Source: Rhabdophis nuchalis
Lineage: Eukaryota > Chordata > Lepidosauria > Squamata > Natricidae
Assembly: GCA_039707465.1 (NCBI GenBank)
Contig: CM077643.1
Span: forward strand, 329,719,419 to 329,783,418
DNA length: 64,000 nucleotides
Direction of reading: 5' to 3'
Position numbers and translations under genes: made by a program. Position 1 is the first letter of the stretch. Every line of letters begins with the position of its first letter. Of this stretch, positions 53,325 to 64,000 are shown in pieces. The notes under the pieces were generated by a model. That model had not been told where the DNA came from. It made no database searches and saw nothing but the letters and a program-made list of their open reading frames with translations.

Positions 53325-56149
53325 GCCGGCTTGTTGAAACAAATATGTCTTAAGACATTGGCGGAAGAGGCGGAGGTCGGTGATGGTACGTAATTCAGGG
53401 GGTAGGTCATTCCAAAGGGCTGGGCCCGCCACAGAGAAGGCTCTTCCCCTGGGTGTCGCCAGTCAGCATTGTCCGGCCGACGGCACCCTGAGAAGGCCCT
53501 CTCTGTGGGAGCGTATCGGTCTAAGGGATGTATGGGGCAGGAGGCGGTCTCGCATATAACTAGGCCCCGAGCCATGGAGCGCTTTAAAGATAGTTGTCAA
53601 AACCTTGAAGCGCACTCGAAAAACCACAGGAAGCCAATGCAGCTCGCGCAGGATCGGTGTTATGTGGGAGCATCTAGTGGCTCCCATAATCACCCGCGCG
53701 GCTGCGTTTTGGACTAGCTGTAGCTTTCGAGTGCACCTCAAGGGAAGCCCCATGTAGAGAGCATTACAGTAGTCGAGCCGGGACGTCACGAGAGCTTGAG
53801 TGACTGTGCGAAGGGCAGCCCGGTCCAGTAAGGGGCGCAATTGGCGCATCAGGCGTACCTGATGAAACGCCCCCCTGGCCACGGCCGCCACATGGTCCTC
53901 CATGGACAGCCGGGAATCCAGGAGGACACCCAAATTGCGCGCCCTCTCCACGGGGGCCAGTGTTTCGCCCCCAATGGCCAGAGTTGGTGTAATCTGGCTG
54001 AACCGGGGTGCCGGAAACCACAGCCACTCAGTCTTGGCAGGGTTGAGCTTGAGTTTGTTACCACCCATCCAGATCCGTACGGCCTCCAAACACCGGGACA
54101 GCACTTCGGCGGCATCGTTGGGGTGGTTTGGGGTGGATATGTACAGCTGGGTGTCATCAGCGTACAGATGGTACTCCACCCCAAAACCACGGATGATCTC
54201 ACCCAGCGGCTTCATATATGTGTTGAAAAGGAGGGGCGAGAGGACCGACCCCTGAGGAACCCCACATAAGAGAGGCCTCGAGGTCGACCTCTGCCCTCCC
54301 GTCAACACATATTGCGACCGACCAGAGAGGTAGGATGAGAACCACCGCAAAACGGTGCCTCCCAACCCCAACCCCCCCAGTCGGTGCAATAGGATACCAT
54401 GGTCGATGGTATCAAAAGCCGCCGAGAGGTCTAATAGGACTAGGATAGAGGAATAACCTCTATCCCGCGCCCTCCAGAGATCATCAACCAACGCGACCAA
54501 TGCCGTCTCGGTGCTGTGACCGGGTCGGAAGCCGGACTGGCGCGGGTCTAGATAATCAACTTCCTCCAGGTGTCGCGGAAACTGTTGGGCTACCACACTC
54601 TCAACAACCTTCACCAAAAAGTGAAGGTTGGAGACCGGACGATAGTTCTCTAATAAAGCTGGGTCCAGGGACGGCTTCTTGAGGAGGGGCCTCACTACCG
54701 CCTCTTTCAAGACGGCAGGCAAGGACCCCTCACTCAAAGATGCGTTGACAATGCCCTGGAGCCAGCCTCGTGTCGTCTCCCAGGATGCCAGTACAAGCCA
54801 GGAGGGACACGGGTCCAATAAACATGTGGTCGCCCTAAGTTTCCTTGACAACCTGTCCATATCCTCGGTGGTAACAAAGTCAAACTCCTCCCAAGAAGGA
54901 ACCTCAAGACTAGTCTCGGACAGTCCCACAGGACCACTGTCGATGGAGGGTAGCTCATTCCGAATCCGAGTGATTTTCTCCTGCAGATAAATCCCAAATT
55001 CCTCTGCTCGCCCTTGCAGAGGGGCTTCCCGCGGCCTCTGATGAAGGAGGGAGCGGGTCACCCCAAACAGGGCGGCAGGGCGGTTATCTGCGGATGCAAT
55101 AAGGGTGGCACAATACTCACGTTTGGCCACCCTTATCGCCACTAAGTAAGCCCTAATATGGGTTCTCACTAGTGTTCGGTCGGCTTCGGAGCGAGAGGAT
55201 CTCCATCTGCTCTCTAGGCATCTCTTGTGGCGTTTCATCCCCCGAAGCTCCTCGGTAAACCAAGGAGCCTGGGTGATTCGCCGCCGCAAGAGAGGCCGCA
55301 AGGGCGCGACTCGGTCCAAGGCCCCCGCGGCCGCACTTAACCATGCGGCCACTAGGTCCTCAGTCGAGTCGCGGGGGCAGGGTCACAGGAATTGGCCCAA
55401 GCTCCCTCTGGAACCTATCCGGGTCCATTAGAAGCCTGGGGCGGAACCATATAGGAATATCCGGTTCCGCCTCCCCGCGGTGAGGTGTAGCGATTGGAAA
55501 GTCCAGCCGAAGGAGAGCGTGATCTGTCCATGACAAGGGAGTGATGGCTAGGTCCCCTATTCCCAGATCACAACTCCACTGTCCCGAGACAAAGATGAAA
55601 TCCAGTGTGTTTCCTCCCTCGTGAGTGGGGCCTAAAACTACCTGGGTCAGGTCCATGGCCGTCATGGAGGCCATGAACTCCCGAGCTGCTCCAGAGGCTT
55701 CGCCTGCCGACGGCAAGTTAAAGTCCCCCATGACTACCAGTCTGGGGGTCTCAACTGCCGCCTCGGCTATCACCTCTAGGAGCTCGGGCAGGGCTGTTGT
55801 TGCATAGCGAGGAGCCAGGTATACAACTAACACGCCCAACTGCCTCCCTCAGTTGGCCCCATCTCACGCAGAGAGATTCACACCCGGTTGTCTGAGGGAC
55901 TGTGGTCTCCTTCGGTTCAAGACCTTCCTTTACGATAATCGCCACCCCCCCACCCCTCCCTAGGGCCCTTGGCTGATGGAAGGCACGGTAACCTGGTGGG
56001 CACATGTCCACGAGGGGCATACCCCCTTCGTGGCCCAACCAGGTTTCCGTTATACCCACCAGGTCCGGGTCCCCCTCTGACACAAGGTCACGAATGAGGG
56101 GGGCTTTTTGAACCACGGACCTGGCGTTGCATAACATCAGCCTCGGGCC
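53325..56149 (-). pseudogene. L2 ORF2: APE endonuclease and reverse transcriptase, three lesions
   Basis: Endonuclease: RLMLCNARSVVQK (56140), GITETWLG, then GDFNLP (near 55720) and SWTDHALLRLDF (near 55520). Reverse transcriptase: QSGFRPGHSTETAL, LVLLDLSAAFDTIDH (motif A), GVPQGSVLSPLLFNTY (motif B), YHLYADDTQLY (catalytic YADD), then the L2 C-terminal region. Lesions are an extra G near 55837, a one-base indel near 55370, and an in-frame TGA ending at 53463 where the copy at 7943 reads through. The longest frame (53463-55352) still covers all RT motifs. It would be a complete EN-RT ORF but for these three changes. Confidence 0.87.
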
Positions 56150-56749
56150 CCGGGTCTGTGATTCCTGCCCACCTAGTCTGCGATGGGAGAGCGGAGAGTT
56201 GGAGCACGTGACCGCCTGAATCCAGCGGCCACGGTCTTCCAACCGATGATGGCCATTTCGTCTCCCTCCGCCCCTGCCCCTCCCCAAGACCGAATCGATG
56301 GAAAAAGCCACCGAGGAAATGACCCCCCCCTCCCCTTCCTCCGTTTCCCTATTTCCGCCCGCCGGCCTCAATTGCTGTCCCCTCCCTGGACTATTTTTCC
56401 CCTCCTCCCTGGAACCCCCTAAAATCCGAATTAAAAACCTCCCTAAAAACCCCCTCAACCTGCGCTTCGCCCACCTCTCAGGAATAATCAATCCGTCATC
56501 GAGGTGGGCCCGTGTTAGACAGGAGGGCCAGGCCTGCGAGAGGGGAGACTCCCGCAGGCCAAGGAGGTCGCGCCTGGAGTACATGATAAAAGCCCCCGAG
56601 GCAGTCCAAGTCCAGGAAGGCAAAAAACACAAGTCCGAAAAGCAGATAAAGTGGCTAAGTGCAAGGATATATTTCAGGATGGGGGGTAAAGTCAGAATCC
56701 AGAGTCTTATGGATGGGGAGATCGAATCCAGTCCCATTACAGGCCCCAT
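56150..56749 (-). other. L2 upstream open region, unknown product
   Basis: A frame of about 200 codons runs into the endonuclease without a stop, starting MGPVMGLDS. It has a Gly/Arg-rich part (GRGRGGGRRNG) and no domain that I recognise. It may be a 5' UTR that is open by chance, or the N-terminal extension of ORF2. Confidence 0.4.
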
Positions 56750-57004
56750 CCATCTGTCCTTCCGACCAAAAGGGGCTTAGTTCGTATTTAGTGCCGCATG
56801 GCTAATTAGTCCATCATGCGGCCTGATGTAAGATATTGCCCTCTAATGGCCCAGATATTATCAGCCAACCTCCTCCAGTCCCGTGCACTCACTCCAAGAT
56901 GTTACAGATGTTAAAAGCTCTTCCCGGGTCGTCCTCGGCCAGGTCCACCATTCCACAAAGCGGCTGCAGATGTTCCACGCCAGACTGCTCAACCAGCATA
57001 CATG

Positions 57005-57300
57005 TTCAAATTTTCTCCTTCTCCTTCTTCCATTTCCACCATCTCCAACTCCTTCCCATCTCCATCTCATCACCATCTCCGTCCATCTCTCTCGATCTCC
57101 GTCCATCGCTCCTTCCATCTCTCTCATTCTCTCTCCTTCTTTCTCTCTCCTCCTCTCTCCTCCTCTTCTTCTCTCTCCTTCTCCATTTCTTTCTTTCTTT
57201 CTCCTTCGCCTTCTCCTTCCTTCTCCATCTCCTTCCTCCAACTCCTCCAACAACACCTTCCTTCCAAACTTCCACACCTTCTCTCACCAGCCTTCTCTTC
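57005..57300. repeat. polypyrimidine/polypurine tract (CTC/TTC-rich)
   Basis: About 300 bases of almost pure C/T on the plus strand (TCTCCTTCTCC, TTTCTTTCTTTC). On the L2 strand it is a GGA/GAA tract at the 5' side of the element and could be part of its 5' region. The Arg/Glu-rich frames are artefacts. Confidence 0.85.
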
Positions 57301-57329
57301 CAGCCTCCCTTATGAGCCTCCCTTATTAG

Positions 57330-57510
57330 TTATACAATTGTATTTATTTCTTTTATTGTACTTAGTTTTCATTGTGTTTAGATTTTGTTTTTATATTGTA
57401 AGCAATTCAAAGTCAGTTAAAGTTGGGCGTTGCTAAAACTGAATCAAATACATAGGATTGACTTACTGACTGACTGATTGATTTGATTTGTTTGCTGCCT
57501 ATCTCCCCTA
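57330..57510. mobile_element. L2-type 3' ends, facing
   Basis: 57330-57455 resembles a plus-strand L2-type terminus (TTGTAAGCAATTCAAAGTCAG then AAAGTTGGGCGTTGC). 57470-57510 resembles an inverted one (GATTTGATTTGTTTGCTGCC then TATCTCCCC). Confidence 0.4.
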
Positions 57511-57704
57511 GTATTCCATTTCGCAATGAATATGGGCATGATTGAACTGAGAATTGTTAAAGAAACAGTGTTCTTGTCATGCCCCAGAATATAATTTGTG
57601 TATATACTATTATTGTTCTCTAGTGCCTGGGGGGCAAATACCAATCTGTATTGTTTGGAAGCTGACCTGACCCCTTTATCCATCAACCCTCATTCCCAGA
57701 ACAA

Positions 57705-57955
57705 GGGCATCCTGGGAAGCCAGACTCCATTTCCTTTAGCATTTAGAAGGAAGAATCCAGTCTAATCCATGACATATGTTCACCTGAGGACAATAATCCA
57801 CATCCCATACACACAACATCACTGATGAGATTTAGATTTATCTGTATTTAATTGTTATGCTCACCAGCAATTCAACACTGCTTATTTTGTATTTGGGTTT
57901 TTAATTGTATGTATTTCTATTTTTCCCAGTTTCTTTATTCTGTTCCTTTAATAAA
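57705..57955 (+). repeat. unclassified interspersed repeat, copy 1
   Basis: GGGAAGCCAGACTCCATTTCCTTTAGC onwards, through GATTTAGATTTATCTGTATTT, to TTTATTCTGTTCC is a direct repeat of 63529-63772. AATAAAG follows at 57950. It could be LTR-derived, but no gag/pol lies between the copies. Confidence 0.6.
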
Positions 57956-57959
57956 GCAT

Positions 57960-60239
57960 GCACATCTATGCACAGGGTCTGTTTTATTGGAGGATAGGTG
58001 GGTTTAGCTGCACACAGAGCAACATGTAGTGAAGACAGAATTGTTCTGCATAGATTTTAAATGTTATCCATACTTTAGTCCAGTAGATCAATACTGCAAT
58101 ATTTCCCCTTAACGTACTCTTAATTGGGAATATATTTCAAAATTATGAGAAGAGGGAAATATAAATAAATTGTTCTGTTGAGGAATTCACCTTACCCATT
58201 TTTCAGAATAATTGAGGCCCTTTGCATATATGGACCTAAAGTCCTGCCCCTTAACCCAATGGCATCGTGTGGCCTGCAGGGGAGTTGTGAAGCTTAGCTG
58301 ACAAGAGGCTAAATTCCTGGTTCTAGAGGAAACATTGCAAAGGTATTTTTGCAATGTTTTCTTTGTTGCTGTGGGACATTGGCAGAAACTCTTGCCCTAT
58401 CTCTGGGATTTCTGCCCCATGTTTGTCAGTTCTACACAAGCAATCCAAAGGGTGGTTTGTTCTACTTCCCCCCAATATTGTCTCCCACTGTGAAATAAAA
58501 CAGTAACTCTAACTCTAACCTATTTCCTCAATGGTCTTCCACTCTCCTGTTTCCTCATCTATCCAAGCAATGGGATAGCAACAAAAACACCAACATGATA
58601 TGAAACAGCAACACAAGATCGGTGAGATAGAGTAAGTGATTTTGTGCAAGTGCTTTATGAATTGTTTAGCAACCAGAACTTAATTCATATAAGTAAAATA
58701 TAAATAAAAGCAAGAAGAATTTCTCCAAGAGGAGGGATTACTATTAAACCAATATGAATCTATATACTAGTGAGCGAATTTATATAGAGGCTGCAAAATT
58801 GGACCAGGAAAGTCCCAAATAAGCATTTTCTTCCTTTGTTTGTTGCTACAAGGTCTGATCCAAGGAACACCATTCTTAGGCTTATAATAGAGAAAAAGGA
58901 TAACATTCATTTAGTGTTAAAAGTGCTACATTCTCAAATTTATCAGCAGCAAAAGCAAAATGGATCAGGCTAATACCAAGAATAACTTACAGGGCAGATT
59001 CAAAGGAGGAAACAGTATAGTGTTCACTTACAATTTTCAAACAAATCAAACATTCTCAAACATACCATCCACTGTGGTGAATGAATGACCTTTCTGTGTT
59101 AATCTAAAACTTTCCTCTCCTTAAAACCTTCCAAAAAACAGCAGCCTGTCCATTTTGAATAAGGAAATAAGAATCAGACAAAGAAAGCAAAATAGCTGCA
59201 ATAAATACGTGAAACAAGATTTCAGCTTTTGATTTGTACCGGTTAAGAAGTTTCCAGCCACTCCAGAGTTTATGTTGTGAAACAAAGATTTCTTTGTGGG
59301 GTTAGCGAGCATAGATTTCCCTAGCAGCTGGCACTGGAGGTAAAATAACTCTTCTGCCAGTTGTGGCCTACTTCACAGATGTCCTTTTGTTTCCCCTTTC
59401 ACAGTAGCCACAATTTTTGCTTGAAGTTTCCACTCCTTTTCTCTTCCCTAATGTAGGCAAACATATGCTAAAACTCAAACCTATATACAAGCTTGAACTG
59501 TTTCGCTAGAACTGGATGTCAAAAAAATAGTGGTAGAAAACTTAACCTCCCCCATAAATTAACAGTTTGGTTGCAGTCTGTAAAAAACAACAACAAGGGG
59601 AACTGATTAACCAAACAGCTTTTATTTTCTGCTGGACCGAAAAGAAGCAAAAAGCAAAAAGAAATGGGTGGGGTGGGAGATCAATCAGGCCAAGCACACA
59701 TTTTAAAGTTGCTGGCATATGCAAGCCCTACATAGAGAAAGAGTTTAGTTATACATTTGGGTCTTAAGTCTAATAGGAGTCCTCATTTAATATATTATGA
59801 TGGAAACATCTGCAGCTCTGTTACCAGCTTTTAATATGTAATGCCATGTGGATTTCTTAAGTGTGATGAGTCTATCATTGATGCATATCTATGGTAATGT
59901 GCAGGTAGTTCCAATGGACCTAGAAACTCACCATATTCAAGCACCTATCGGTAGGAAGCCAGACCCCGGGAGGGGGGGAGTTGAGGTAATAACTGTCAAC
60001 TGATTGCTATAAAGCACTTTTAAGGCCTCCATAGTTATTTGGCTGACAAGTGTTTCCATTTAGAAGGTGGTAGGGAAGAGAGAGAGAGAGAGAGAGAGTT
60101 TGGTTTTTGTTTTGCTGATAAATCTCTTTTTTTCAGTGTTATTTTTGGTAGGAAGAGAAATAATCTTTTAGAACTGCCAAATATCCCAAACAACATGTAC
60201 AGATGGGTGGTTCTGCAGCTGGAAGCTTTAACTTTGTAG
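57960..60239. other. non-coding; (AG)n at 60077-60098
   Basis: A (AG)11 run and a few A/T-rich blocks. No gene or repeat is recognised otherwise. Confidence 0.45.
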
Positions 60240-60890
60240 TATTTATTTAAAATATGAAAGCCAGCCCACCAAGGCTAAAACAGAGTGGGCAAAATTCACA
60301 ATGTTTTGGCTCTTAAGCAAATAGCATTTGAACTTGAGGCTTTTTTTCCCTCTGCTGAAATGTAATTTTATGCAGATGAGATTTGCACAAAATTCATTAA
60401 ATATCCTGGTGCAATTTTCATATTTTTGTAAGGGATCTGCATAAGCACCAATTAGATCTAAAAGAATGCTATTGTGGAAATTGCAGTGCTTATTGTTCAA
60501 GCAATCTTATATTTCCGCATCTGCTTCTCTGTAATGATTATATAGGTGCATGCCGTTCAAATGCCAGCTTGCTGGCATTAGTTTGTTTAAAACAGCACTG
60601 AACTTGATGAGGCAGACGTTTAAATATTGCAGGATTTCCTGCAGGAAAACTGTAAAGTAAAAACAAGTTGCAAGGAAAAAAATTGTCATTCTGATAATTA
60701 TTCCCAAACTCAAAATGCTCATTTGGATCAAAATTCCAACTGTTTATCATAAAATGAAGGAAAGTATGGCATGAATATCTCTTTGCATAACCTTTCTTCA
60801 CACAAGATAACATATTAGCATTGTTTGCAGTGCTGTGTATTTTCATGCAACTAAAGGAATGTTAAAGTCTGACGTTTGGATATATTATCT
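60240..60890. promoter_or_regulatory. possible conserved non-coding element
   Basis: A repeat-free stretch with homeodomain-like (TAATTAT, AATGATTATA) and octamer-like (ATGCAGAT, TGCATAA) words at high density and no simple-sequence character. This texture is typical of vertebrate developmental CNEs. There is no direct evidence of conservation. Confidence 0.3.
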
Positions 60891-61029
60891 ACTCTAATTC
60901 TGAAAACTGTGTTAAATACAGCATGAAGGTCTTAATCCATAACAGTCCAGGCCAAATTGTATTTCTGGATACAGGATTTCAGACCAACGAATTTCAAAAA
61001 GGATAACGAGAGGATGGAATTAGAGTGGT

Positions 61030-61115
61030 ATTTCTACAAGAAAGGTTTCAATCCCAAAGCATACTTGGACGCAAGTCCACTAATCTCTATGGAAGTTATT
61101 TCTCTGTGTAATTGT
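61030..61115. mobile_element. short MITE copy (GCAATYCTATGC family)
   Basis: CAATCCCAAAGCATACTTGGACGCAAGTCC then ATCTCTATGGAAGTTATTTC resembles the family at 46215-46305. Confidence 0.4.
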
Positions 61116-62494
61116 TTCTTCATAGTTATGCAAACTCAATCTTTTGGTATATGAAACCTCCAAAGCTTATCCATTAACTTGGATGCATGCTCTAATTCTA
61201 AGGGTGAAGGAACCAAGATTTATGCCCCCAGCCAGGAGGATGAATTCTACATTCCTGTAATTGAATCCACTGTTGCTGTCTAATCAGAAAGTGACAAGAT
61301 TAACAACTGTCCCCTCTCCACCCTCTTCACTAAATACGTTCAGTTTCTTTAGTTTCTTCATCTGAATTTCTTCTTATTTAATCCATAAATCCCTCTATTT
61401 TTCTTCTGAATTTATTAAGGAGACAACTGCTTGAGCTATCCATTCCCAGAACTCAGTATAGTTTCATTATTGACACCAGTTAGCAATACAATTTACTTTT
61501 CAAAAATTACTCTTCTTGTGGTGCTTTCAAGACTAATAAACTTATTGTGGCATAACTGTTGTGAATATCTGTTAAACTTTAAGGTGCATACCATTCTTGT
61601 TTGTTTATTACTATAGCCAACTAACATATCTATACCTCTGGTCACTTTGGATCGTACTGTTCTTGACATAACATGATAGCTGATATTTAAAACATTTTTC
61701 TGGCAAAGATATTTATTTTTTCCTCTTCAGTAAGAATTGAATCAATCAGCAATTATGCCTCACAGTGGCTCTCTGCTATCTAGAGATGGAGAAATGCTTT
61801 AACAAAGGAATAGGATTTTTATGTATTGCAATGAAATAAAAGAAGAAAGATCGATTTTCTATTTTTCATTGATCTGAAAAATTCAAAGTCTGGAATCTTT
61901 AATTAAGGAATGCCTTTATTAAAACTAACCCAGAATTCTTTAATAGATGAGATGGTTTGAAAAGCAGGCTATAAAGGAAGAAAGGCAGGTTATGATATTT
62001 ACATTTTAGATCCAATCTAAAAGTGGAGATTGTAAAATAAGCTTGTTATATAATATTTCATTACCGTATAATATAGTGCCATCAGCTTCTAACACAATTT
62101 TTATTAAACCAAATTAAAAGGTAGGAAAGCTAGTAAATCTGTAACCCTGAGCACACTAAGGAGCATATGCACTATTAATTCCAAGTACATATTTTTGCAA
62201 TTGAGGATTAACAATTACAATAATTGTTCTCAAATTTGTCCAAGTTGAAGCAAAGTTTCCCTCTCTCCTTATCTTTCTGGCCATCATTAAAATTGGCCAA
62301 TGAAAGCCTATAAACTTACCAAGTTAGGCTAAATATCCATGAAGCTGCCAGCTTTAGTTCTCTAGACATTCAGTTCAGCTGCCATATGAAAGGCAGACTG
62401 GCTGGCCCCAAGCATAAGTCAGTTTTGCATGTACCAGCCCATCTGCACTAGAAAGCTTTGCAAATCATAGTCTATCACAAGAATACTGAGGAAA
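61116..62494. other. non-coding, no recognised feature
   Basis: AT-rich. Nothing recognised. Confidence 0.4.
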
Positions 62495-62640
62495 AACTAA
62501 TGGAAGTTGAGTTAATGGACTTGGAAACAGGAAATCTAAGTTTAAATACACTTTCTGCCATGGCAGCTTATTGGGTAATTTTGGGTGAATATTTCTCAGT
62601 CCAGCCTTTCTCACAGAGATATACTAATGAAAAAAAATTG
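62495..62640 (+). mobile_element. MIR-like SINE core, decayed
   Basis: CATGGCAGCTTATTGGGTAATTTTGGG then TTCTCAGTCCAGCCTTTCTCACAG parallels the CORE-SINE block of the copy at 1578-1752. The 71-codon frame over it is not a gene. Confidence 0.5.
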
Positions 62641-63521
62641 GGAGAGGGAATAGCATGCATACTTTACTGCTGAACCAAAGGTAGAACTCAATCCAAACTT
62701 TTATTATAGCCAGATACAAGTGGAATAGGTGAAAAAATATAAAGCTAAAAAGGAAAGAAATTAGTAGATGTTTTTAGCGTCAAGAAGAGGTAGATAGCAC
62801 ATACAGTAGTGCACAACTCGGCTATCTGGAAAGAGATCTCTAAACAATGATGATAAGTAGAAGAAATTTATAAATAAAATACTGTATATAAGTCATCTGG
62901 AATGCTGGGTAGAGAGGGTAATGAAAAAGCATATAGCTCAAGGCCTTGACTCAGTTCTATCCACAAGGACAGATTTGTGCAAGGGAATCCTTTTGTAGTG
63001 CGCCCAAAATGCATCCTGCCTGGCCAAAGCACCCAGTAACATTTTATAATTTTGCAAAATGAAAGGTAAGAAGCTGGCACATACCCATTTGATATGACCC
63101 CATGTACTGGGTAGTTGGGAACCAGACTCAGATACTTCGGATTTTCAAAGCCTGATGGGCAACAGTTCTCCAACAAGGGTCCTAGAAAGTAAAGCTTGCA
63201 AATAACAAGAATAAAGATGAGATATGTATGTGATGAACTCATCAATGCATAGAAACTAGTCTGCCAGCTTATATTTATATATATGCAACCAGCAGGCAAA
63301 AATATAGTATTGTTATACCTACTCACTACCCAGACTGGTGCCGCATGTAACATTCAAGTAATGTTCAAGTAATGCTCTTCAGGTAATGCTAACCTTCCTC
63401 TTGTACTAAGTGGATTTTAAGAAGGAATCACCCTGAGCAAAACTGTAATGGTAGCTCTGTTTAACTGAATTGGCCCAGAAAAAATTATACTATCAACACT
63501 GATGTACAAGAAGTATCTGTC
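62641..63521. other. non-coding, no recognised feature
   Basis: Contains a local tandem ATGTTCAAGTAATG / ATGCTCTTCAGGTAATGC near 63350-63390. A 161-codon minus-strand frame (62868-63353) has no recognisable domain and ordinary composition. Confidence 0.35.
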
Positions 63522-63775
63522 ATGCTGGGAAGCCAGACTCCATTTCCTTTAGCATTTGGAAGGAAACAGAAGCACCAGAAAGAATCAGCCTAATCCATGG
63601 CACATGTTCATCTGACGACAAAAATCTACATCCTATACACATAGCATTGCTAGTGAGATTTAGACTTATCTGTATTTGTTAATTGTTATGCTCAGCAATT
63701 GCTTATTTTGTATTTGACTTCTTACTGTACCGTATGTATTTCTATTTCTCCCAGTTTCATCCATCCTGTTCCATA
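63522..63775 (+). repeat. unclassified interspersed repeat, copy 2
   Basis: It matches 57705-57955 in the same orientation, with small indels (including an extra ACAGAAGCACC). It starts TGTCATGCTGGGAAGCC. See copy 1. Confidence 0.6.
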
Positions 63776-63889
63776 TCCCAAAAGAATTATGCTAGCAGAT
63801 GTGTGAAATGCAGTAACTGAAACAAAATATTTATGGAAAAAGGGAGAAAATACAACACGCAAATAAAATGTAATTGTGGACCCCAAAAA

Positions 63890-64000
63890 TGATTAGAATA
63901 TAAAAGAATGCCAGGTGAGCGAGGGGTGGATCTGCCATGTTGTTGTGGTCCACCAATGGCCAGCAGAGCTGGCAGCAGATTCAGACAGTGAGGAGGTTGG
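63890..64000. other. compositionally distinct right edge
   Basis: The last 110 bases are GC-richer (GCCAGGTGAGCGAGGGGTGG, CCAGCAGAGCTGGCAGCAG) and run off the window. It may be the start of another repeat or the internal part of an LTR element following the repeat at 63522. Confidence 0.25.

Larger units (their letters stand above)
53111..57000 (-). mobile_element. near full-length L2-clade LINE
   Basis: The 3' tail is the T/A-rich repeat at about 53111-53155, followed (minus strand, going 5') by a short 3' UTR with GCGCCGCCCTGGGTCC, ORF2 up to about 56149, and an upstream region to at least 57000. The body is GC- and CpG-rich against an AT-rich background, so the insertion is young or was recently unmethylated. 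There is no TSD that I can define. The fragment at 7922-8385 is from the same family. Confidence 0.88.

Noticed and set aside
56836..57436. Ser/Phe/Leu-rich and Arg/Glu-rich frames of about 150 codons
   Set aside because: They are translations of a polypyrimidine/polypurine tract.
62868..63353. 161-codon minus-strand frame as a gene
   Set aside because: There is no recognisable domain, no splice or start context, and frames of this length occur by chance on this scale.
57705..63775. Complete LTR provirus between the two direct repeats
   Set aside because: No gag, pol or other retroviral coding sequence is visible in the 5.6 kb between them. Termini and target duplications are not evident.

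Overview
The window looks like squamate reptile nuclear DNA, most likely from a snake or a lizard. The basis is the repeat set: a Sauria SINE, a BovB LINE, CR1 and L2 LINEs, L1-type ORF1 elements, a DIRS element, a 5S-derived SINE, and many hAT and TA-target MITEs. The background is AT-rich and non-coding with a single large CpG island. There are no bacterial-type operons, no CRISPR array and no functional tRNA or rRNA gene. Family names come from recognising protein motifs and consensus-like sequence, not from a database search.

Host gene content is sparse. A CpG island at about 5.9-7.5 kb carries a perfect TCTCGCGAGA motif, a YY1-type site and NRF1-like sites, so it is probably a housekeeping or bidirectional promoter. 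On the minus strand at 1.8-2.9 kb there are three exon candidates in compatible phase, which may belong to a gene driven by that island. One 80-nt exon candidate lies on the plus strand at 43.5 kb. I cannot name either gene. The other long gaps look like intronic or intergenic sequence. A stretch at 60.2-60.9 kb resembles a conserved non-coding element.

Mobile DNA dominates, region by region. A young CR1 3' end starts the window. From 7.9 to 19 kb there are fragments of L2, hAT and mariner-like elements, a Ty3/gypsy gag remnant and L1. From 19.4 to 28.0 kb there is a four-level nest: an ORF1-only L1-derived (HAL1-like) element on the minus strand with matching target duplications, split by a CR1, then by an almost complete two-ORF LINE (probably Vingi-like), which is itself hit by a Tigger-like MITE exactly at a TA. 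From 31 to 34 kb there are GC-rich hAT-like repeats. A decayed BovB lies at 34.9-36.8 kb, and a DIRS-type tyrosine-recombinase retrotransposon at 36.9-40.1 kb still shows its inverted termini and internal complementary region. A second HAL1-like element at 40.3-42.2 kb has an intact 282-aa ORF1, a poly(A) signal and a 13-bp target duplication. A Sauria SINE follows at 42.4 kb. The region from 47 to 53 kb holds older CR1 pieces and a hAT MITE. A GC-rich, nearly full-length L2 LINE occupies 53.1-57.0 kb on the minus strand.

The partnerships are informative. Sauria SINEs are known to share a BovB-type 3' end, and both occur here. The two ORF1-only L1 derivatives have similar lengths (about 2.0 kb) and must have been mobilised in trans by an L1. 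The two young CR1 copies share the same reading-frame lesion, which suggests a defective but mobilised source.
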